A DNA stretch of 9,877 bases from assembly GCA_900548195.1 (NCBI GenBank), contig URJQ01000100.1, forward strand, positions 1 through 9,877, given 5' to 3'. Position 1 is the stretch's first letter. The number at the start of each line of letters is the position of its first letter. The DNA is from an uncultured Prevotella sp. (GTDB lineage: Bacteria; Bacteroidota; Bacteroidia; Bacteroidales; Bacteroidaceae). Of the stretch, positions 6,316 to 9,877 are shown piece after piece. The translations under genes and the position numbers were made by a program. Under the pieces are notes generated by a model. The model ran no database searches, was not told the origin of the DNA, and was given only the letters and a program-made list of their open reading frames with translations.

Positions 6316-6390
6316 TCAACTATTAATAAGCCGAGGACTCTTCCCCGTAATTGTAATTATGAATTTATATGTTATTATTGAGTATGATTC

Positions 6391-6467
6391 TAATGTTTAG
6401 TGTGTAATGTTTAGTGTTTAGTGTTTGATGCTTATTGCTTATTTATCTATTTCTTATTTATCTATTT
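6391..6467. repeat. direct repeats at the start of the dcu leader
   Basis: TAATGTTTAGTGT occurs at 6391-6403 and 6405-6417, with a third TTTAGTG at 6417-6423. CTTATTTATCTATTT is duplicated exactly in tandem at 6438-6452 and 6453-6467. On the transcribed strand these give an A-rich, unstructured start of the leader RNA. They lie directly downstream of the predicted transcription start. Confidence 0.85.
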
Positions 6468-6475
6468 CTTATGTT

Positions 6476-6484
6476 GCAAATATA
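6476..6484 (-). promoter_or_regulatory. Bacteroidota promoter of the dcu operon
   Basis: Read on the minus strand, TATATTTGC matches TAnnTTTGC exactly, inside AAGGTCTATATTTGCAA (6490-6474). No TTTG lies at the usual -33 distance, so an activator may be needed. The same extended core precedes aspA. Confidence 0.6.
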
Positions 6485-6554
6485 GACCTTTTTTTCCAAT
6501 ATTCTTTTATATAATCCCAACAAAAATTTGCAAAATCCTATTTTTTTGTAAAAA

Positions 6555-6664
6555 TCCTCTCTTTCCCTCTTTCTTTCGCTCTTTTGTCTCTCTTTCCTCC
6601 TCTTTATTCTCGCTCTTTTGCCCTTTTATCCTCCCTCCCTTTGTACTCTTTTTTTGCCCTTTGT
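6555..6664. other. pyrimidine-rich (+) / purine-rich (-) tract upstream of the dcu promoter
   Basis: Almost uninterrupted C/T on the + strand, with GCTCTTTTG occurring twice (6578-6586 and 6612-6620). On the minus strand the purine run ends directly at TTTTTACAAA (6554-6545), about 60 bases before the -7 box. A shorter tract in the same setting precedes aspA. No gene is likely here: the + strand frames across it are low-complexity. Confidence 0.6.
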
Positions 6665-6740
6665 ATCAAGGGTGTTGGGTTCGTGTTGGGTTCGGTGCAG
6701 CTCGGCTGCATCGCTTTCCTTTCCCCTCCTACAAACAAAA

Positions 6741-6781
6741 AGCCTGCAGGCATCATCCACATTCAGATGCGCCTACAGGCT
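6741..6781 (-). terminator. terminator of aspA (GCCTGCAGGC hairpin, copy 2)
   Basis: AGCCTGCAGGC at 6741-6751 pairs with GCCTACAGGCT at 6771-6781 over 11 positions with one mismatch. On the minus strand the stem is followed by TTTTTGTTTGT. It lies 63 bases past the aspA stop. Eighteen bases (6741-6758) are identical to those in the terminator after the porin at 2223-2240. Confidence 0.8.
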
Positions 6782-6844
6782 TCTCTCATACATTTATATC
6801 AGGAATAGCGATTGTTATCCTTTTTTTATATTTCAACCATTTCT

Positions 6845-8263
6845 TTATTTCAAGCTAAACTTATGCGACTGCAGCATATGCTTAGGATCCAGCGCCTCGT
6901 CGAGCTCCTCCTTAGTCATGAGGCCCTGCTCAATCACGATATCATATACCGAGCGACCAGTAGCATGCGCCTCCTTAGCCACCTTGGTGCTGCTCTTGTA
7001 TCCGATGATAGGGTTCAGCGCCGTAACGATACCGATGCTGTTTCTCACCATCTCGTAGCAACGCTCCTTGTTTACCGTGATACCCAGCACACACTCCTCA
7101 GTCAGAGTCTCGATAGCATTCTTCATCCAAGTCAAGCTCTCAAACAAGCTTGCTGTGATGATAGGCTCCATCACGTTCAGCTCCAGCTGACCAGCCTCGG
7201 CAGCAAAGCTCACGGTAGTATCGTTGCCGATAACCTTGAAGCAAACCTGGTTGGTAACCTCAGGAATCACAGGGTTCACCTTGCCCGGCATGATAGACGA
7301 TCCAGGAGCCTTAGGAGGAAGATTAATCTCGTTCAATCCGCAGCGAGGACCCGAAGCCATCAATCGCAAGTCGTTGCAAATCTTCGACAACTTAATAGCC
7401 AAACGCTTCAAAGCCGACGAATAGCTAACATAAGCGCCAGTATCAGGAGTAGCCTCCACCAAGTCTTGAGCCGAAATGAAGTTCTCGCCCGTGAGCTTGC
7501 TCAAGTTGGCAGCGCAAAGCTTGGCAAAGCCAGGCACCGCATTCAGTCCAGTACCGATAGCCGTACCGCCCATGTTGATCTCGTGCAGCAACTTCACGTT
7601 GCGCTCCAAGTTCAAAATCTCCTCCTCCAGGTTGTTGGCATAAGCATTAAACTCCTGACCGAAAGTCATAGGCACAGCATCCTGCAACTGGGTGCGACCC
7701 ATCTTTATCGCGTCGTTATATTCCTCAGCCTTATAGCGGAAAGCGCTAATCAAACCAGTCAAAGCACCTACCAAGTGTGCATTCATACGTATTAAAGCCA
7801 ATCGGATAGAGGTAGGGTAAGCGTCGTTGGTACTCTGACCGCAGTTAGCGTGGTCGTTAGGAGAGCAATATTGATATTCGCCCTTTTCGTGGCCCATGAT
7901 TTCGAGCGCACGGTTAGCGATAACCTCATTGACATTCATGTTAACCGAAGTTCCTGCACCACCCTGAATCATGTCGATAGGGAAATTCTCATGCCATTTT
8001 CCGTCAACAATTTCCTTGCAAGCCTGAATCATAGCACTTGCTATTTCGTCGCTGATCACACCCAGCGAGTGGTTAGTCTGCGCAGCCGCCATCTTCACTA
8101 AAGCATTAGCGATGATGAAGTCAGGATAGTCGCGCATAGTCTTGCGTGAGATATGATAGTTGTTGATACCGCGCTGAGTTTGTACTCCATAAAGTGCATC
8201 AGCAGGAACCTTGAGCTCACCCAAAAGGTCAGCTTCAACTCTAAAATTCTTTTCGTTAGTCAT
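6845..8263 (-). CDS. aspA: aspartate ammonia-lyase (aspartase)
   Basis: AspA converts L-aspartate to fumarate and ammonia in the cytoplasm. The 472-residue length from ATG at 8263 fits the family (about 470-480). A TTG 63 nt upstream would prepend a Lys/Asn-rich stretch and is rejected. The fumarase/aspartase signature GSSIMPGKVNPV lies near residue 321. MGRTQLQDAVPMTFGQEF, GGAGTSVNMNVNEVIANRA and CGQSTNDAYPTS are also present. QLQDAVPMT and the general fit to E. coli AspA favour aspartase over fumarase C. It is not directly joined to the dcu operon: a terminator and an 804-base gap separate them, but both read in the same direction. Fumarate made here can serve as electron acceptor, with succinate leaving through Dcu. 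Confidence 0.95.
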   Translation of the reverse strand: MTNEKNFRVEADLLGELKVPADALYGVQTQRGINNYHISRKTMRDYPDFIIANALVKMAAAQTNHSLGVISDEIASAMIQACKEIVDGKWHENFPIDMIQGGAGTSVNMNVNEVIANRALEIMGHEKGEYQYCSPNDHANCGQSTNDAYPTSIRLALIRMNAHLVGALTGLISAFRYKAEEYNDAIKMGRTQLQDAVPMTFGQEFNAYANNLEEEILNLERNVKLLHEINMGGTAIGTGLNAVPGFAKLCAANLSKLTGENFISAQDLVEATPDTGAYVSYSSALKRLAIKLSKICNDLRLMASGPRCGLNEINLPPKAPGSSIMPGKVNPVIPEVTNQVCFKVIGNDTTVSFAAEAGQLELNVMEPIITASLFESLTWMKNAIETLTEECVLGITVNKERCYEMVRNSIGIVTALNPIIGYKSSTKVAKEAHATGRSVYDIVIEQGLMTKEELDEALDPKHMLQSHKFSLK

Positions 8264-8322
8264 AGTGGTTATAATATTTAAGTTATTACTATTTCCTTTA
8301 TTGTTGTTTCTCTTCCTCGTTT

Positions 8323-8331
8323 GCAAAATTA
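8323..8331 (-). promoter_or_regulatory. Bacteroidota promoter of aspA
   Basis: Read on the minus strand, TAATTTTGC fits TAnnTTTGC, inside AAGGTGTAATTTTGCAA (8337-8321). A consensus -33 TTTG is not visible at the right distance. The leader is about 55 nt. The core matches that of the dcu promoter at 13 fixed positions. Confidence 0.6.
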
Positions 8332-8388
8332 CACCTTATATTCCGTATTCCATTTATAAAAAGTGAACCTTAATTTGTAAAAACCAAA

Positions 8389-8424
8389 CTCTTTTCTCTT
8401 TTTTCTCCCTCCCTCTCCCTTCCC
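8389..8424. other. pyrimidine-rich (+) / purine-rich (-) tract upstream of the aspA promoter
   Basis: C/T-only on the + strand apart from the edges. On the minus strand, TTTGG and then TTTTTACAAA (8383-8374) follow, about 42 bases before the -7 box. This copies the layout upstream of the dcu promoter on a smaller scale. Confidence 0.5.
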
Positions 8425-8500
8425 ACCTTATTATATATAGGCAGAGTGGGGGGGCGGAGCAGGCTAACGTGAGATGAATATATTTTTTAAATTGAACCTC

Positions 8501-8588
8501 TTTGATAGTAAGCAAAACTACATTTGATAGTAAGCAAAGCAATATTTGATAGTAAGCAAAGCAATATTTGATAGCAAGTATAGCGCAG
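8501..8588. repeat. four 22-bp tandem repeats (iteron-like array)
   Basis: Units start at 8501, 8523, 8545 and 8567, each beginning TTTGATAG followed by TAAGCAAA or CAAGTATA. Units 2 and 3 are identical, unit 1 differs in its last bases, and unit 4 is degenerate in its second half. There are no spacers, so this is not a CRISPR array. The period is close to two helical turns, which suits several copies of a protein bound on one face. It lies about 170 bases upstream of the aspA -7 box and about 215 bases upstream of the XRE gene's -7 box. Confidence 0.9.
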
Positions 8589-8802
8589 ACTTAATAAGGT
8601 CTTTTATCGAACATAGTTATGTGAATCAGCGATATCATTAAGCATATTAATCGATGAAGATAAAGTACCATGATACGCTTGAAAGCCTCACCCTATGATG
8701 ATAATGTCTATTTATAGCACTCAAATATAGCTTTTGTAGCTTTCAATTATAACTTTTTGTTAATAGATGTTTATAAAAGTAGACATAAATAATATTTTTC
8801 TC
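8589..8802. other. intergenic stretch without recognisable gene
   Basis: This AT-rich DNA lies between the tandem repeats and the promoter of the XRE-ImmA gene. No open frame with a credible start, no tRNA and no strong hairpin was seen. Confidence 0.5.
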
Positions 8803-8810
8803 TATATTTG
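8803..8810 (+). promoter_or_regulatory. Bacteroidota -7 box of the XRE-ImmA gene
   Basis: TATATTTG at 8803-8810 fits TAnnTTTG. It lies 20 nt before the ATG at 8831, so the leader would be only about 14 nt. No clear -33 TTTG was found. Confidence 0.55.
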
Positions 8811-8830
8811 TCAACAAATTAATTAATCTA

Positions 8831-9823
8831 ATGACATCAAACCAATTTTCCATTCGATTGCATGAAGCACGCCAAATGATGGGGCTAAGCATGGAAAAAC
8901 TTGCAGAGCTTACAGGCGGCATCATCACCAAGCAGAGCATTTCTCGCTATGAGAAAGGGCTCATGCATCCTAAGCGTGTTGCCAAATTAGCTATGGCTAA
9001 GGCGCTAAACATTAGCGATAGCTATTTCGATGGCACCAATCTCAAAATAGATATGCCTATGCTTCGCACCACCTCCAATGGTAAGTTATCCGAAGGCGAA
9101 TTGCAAGCCTTGGAAGCAAAACTCTCGTTTTGGGCAGAGCAGTATCTTGCCAAGGAGAAAGAAGCAGGATTTCCTACCCAGTTCAAGAATCCGATAAAGG
9201 GCACCAGGGTATCAACTCTGGAAGATGCCATCCATGCTGCCGACCTTCTTCGTGAGAAGTGGCATTGCGGTGATGGACCTATCGCCAGCATACTGAGACT
9301 CTTAGAAAGAAAAGGCATCATGATACTTGCTGCTACTCTCCCGGATTATGTCTTCGGAATGAGCACCTGGGCAGATAAGAAGCATCCGCTGATGATACTC
9401 GATTTCAATCCAGAAAAGAGTACTGTGGAAAAACTTCGCTTTACGGCAGCTCATGAGTTAGCCCACCTTCTTCTCTCCTTCTCTCAAGAGTCAGAGTATA
9501 GTGTAGAAAAGTGTTGTGACCTCTTTGCCAGTTTCTTCCTTCTTCCCAAGCATACGTTTATCGAAGAATTGGGAGCAGAAAAGCGTGAGAAGATTACGCT
9601 CCAGGAGATGATAGATATCAAGGAGCTATATGGTGAATCTCTCGCCGCATCCATCATCGCTGCCAGAGATTACGGCATCATCACCACCGAGTATAAACGT
9701 GCATGGTATGCCGAACATATAGAGCCTAATCCCCGAGAAATCGGTAATGGCCACTATGCATTTCCTGAGACATTGGGAAAGGAGAAGAGAGTCAATTCAA
9801 TAATCAAAAGTATGGAGGAATGA
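8831..9823 (+). CDS. XRE helix-turn-helix regulator fused to an ImmA/IrrE-type (M78) metalloprotease
   Basis: The 330-residue protein has two domains. Residues about 6-60 are an XRE/Cro-type HTH (RLHEARQMMGLSMEKLAELTG, then KQSISRYEKG). Residues about 150-260 are a zinc peptidase of the ImmA/IrrE group: FTAAHELAHLLL carries the HExxH motif at residues 208-212, and EKCCDLFASFFLLPKHTF follows as the usual distal block (E..A..FA...L.P in relatives, with Cys in place of Ala here). Proteins of this layout bind DNA themselves or cleave a partner repressor, and they occur in mobile elements, toxin-antitoxin-like pairs and stress control. The gene is followed after only 3 nt by an AlbA_2-type gene with a GGAGGA ribosome site, which implies an operon. 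The natural target is unknown. Confidence 0.9.
   Translation: MTSNQFSIRLHEARQMMGLSMEKLAELTGGIITKQSISRYEKGLMHPKRVAKLAMAKALNISDSYFDGTNLKIDMPMLRTTSNGKLSEGELQALEAKLSFWAEQYLAKEKEAGFPTQFKNPIKGTRVSTLEDAIHAADLLREKWHCGDGPIASILRLLERKGIMILAATLPDYVFGMSTWADKKHPLMILDFNPEKSTVEKLRFTAAHELAHLLLSFSQESEYSVEKCCDLFASFFLLPKHTFIEELGAEKREKITLQEMIDIKELYGESLAASIIAARDYGIITTEYKRAWYAEHIEPNPREIGNGHYAFPETLGKEKRVNSIIKSMEE
9814..9819 (+). promoter_or_regulatory. Shine-Dalgarno site of the AlbA_2-type gene
   Basis: GGAGGA lies 7 nt before the ATG at 9827 and inside the last codons of the XRE-ImmA gene. A strong Shine-Dalgarno site is unusual in Bacteroidota and supports tight coupling or a transferred module. Confidence 0.55.
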
Positions 9824-9826
9824 AAT

Positions 9827-9877
9827 ATGCAGAATGAAAGTCAAAATATAGAATACAAGGAATCGTGGCGTGATGAA
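9827..9877 (+). CDS. AlbA_2/Schlafen-type ATP-binding protein, N-terminus only (runs off the window)
   Basis: Seventeen codons are present: MQNESQNIEYKESWRDE. The IEYKESWRDE segment is the characteristic start of the AlbA_2 (Schlafen AlbA_2-type) domain found in putative transcriptional regulators and RecG-like ATP-binding proteins of Bacteroidota, where it usually continues YLKWICGFANA. These proteins are commonly paired with HTH genes in accessory DNA. The call rests on this short start and the gene context. Confidence 0.65.
   Translation, partial: MQNESQNIEYKESWRDE

Larger units (their letters stand above)
6041..6470 (-). promoter_or_regulatory. long 5' leader of the dcu-ansB-porin transcript
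   Basis: If transcription starts just after the -7 box at 6476-6484, about 430 bases precede the dcu ATG. The leader begins with short direct repeats (6391-6467), then carries two tiny overlapping reading frames (6315-6256 and 6259-6143) and a 6-bp hairpin (ATCCTT at 6111-6116 with AAGGAT at 6124-6129). No known riboswitch is apparent. The size and content suggest post-initiation control, but this is inference. Confidence 0.45.

Noticed and set aside
6421..7058. Several + strand frames across the pyrimidine tract and the aspA end
   Set aside because: Phe/Ser/Leu-rich low-complexity products from a C/T-rich stretch, crossing the aspA terminator and antisense to aspA.
8264..8326. TTG start at 8326 adding 21 residues to AspA
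   Set aside because: The extension is Asn/Lys-rich and unlike AspA N-termini, and the TTG lies within the promoter -7 box.
8354..8542. 62-codon minus-strand frame upstream of aspA
   Set aside because: It lies over the purine-rich tract and part of the 22-bp repeats, with no credible start context or similarity.
8501..8588. CRISPR array
   Set aside because: The 22-bp units are directly adjacent with no unique spacers, and no cas genes are nearby.
1..9877. tRNA, rRNA or insertion-sequence genes
   Set aside because: No cloverleaf, rRNA-like stretch, transposase motif or terminal inverted repeat pair was seen on either strand by eye.

Overview
The window is a join of two unlike DNAs. From about base 1 to about 1090 it is very AT-rich, with Shine-Dalgarno-type ribosome sites, and carries Bacillota genes: spoIIR, the forespore signalling protein of endospore formers, followed by the 5' half of an mntP/DUF204 gene. 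From about 1100 to the end it has intermediate base composition, Bacteroidota-type promoters (TAnnTTTG -7 boxes) and little use of Shine-Dalgarno sites. Its proteins point to a gut Prevotella/Segatella-like member of Bacteroidales. The mntP reading frame breaks off in an A-rich tract next to a GAATTC at 1095-1100 and runs on into Bacteroidota intergenic DNA. The simplest reading is an assembly or cloning chimera. A real transfer is possible but less likely.

Layout. 1-253: AT-rich DNA with no clear intact gene; a short + frame ending at 246 resembles the end of PrmC. 254-291: intrinsic terminator overlapping the start of spoIIR. 274/292-807: spoIIR. 829 to about 1090: truncated mntP. 1251-2126 (+): AraC-type regulator. 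2127-2327: convergent gap packed with repeats and hairpins. 3542-2328, 4631-3582 and 6040-4697 (all -): outer-membrane porin, periplasmic L-asparaginase and Dcu-type C4-dicarboxylate transporter, arranged as an operon dcu-ansB-porin. 6041-6844: an 804-base gap holding the dcu promoter, a leader of about 430 bases with two tiny overlapping reading frames, a purine-rich tract and the aspA terminator. 8263-6845 (-): aspartate ammonia-lyase. 8264-8830: divergent gap with the two promoters, a second purine-rich tract and four 22-bp tandem repeats. 8831-9823 (+): XRE-HTH/ImmA-type metalloprotease fusion. 9827-9877 (+): the first 17 codons of an apparent AlbA_2/Schlafen-type protein, cut by the window edge.

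How the genes work together. The minus-strand block reads as a pathway for amino-acid-fuelled fumarate respiration. Asparagine (and perhaps aspartate) would cross the outer membrane, plausibly through the porin. AnsB makes aspartate in the periplasm, and Dcu exchanges aspartate for succinate or another C4-dicarboxylate. AspA then yields fumarate and ammonia in the cytoplasm. aspA and dcu are separate transcription units, but their promoters share a core (AAGGTnTAnnTTTGCAA) and an upstream layout, and aspA and the porin end in near-copies of the same terminator hairpin. The XRE-ImmA/AlbA_2 pair at the right edge is a separate, mobile- or defence-type module.
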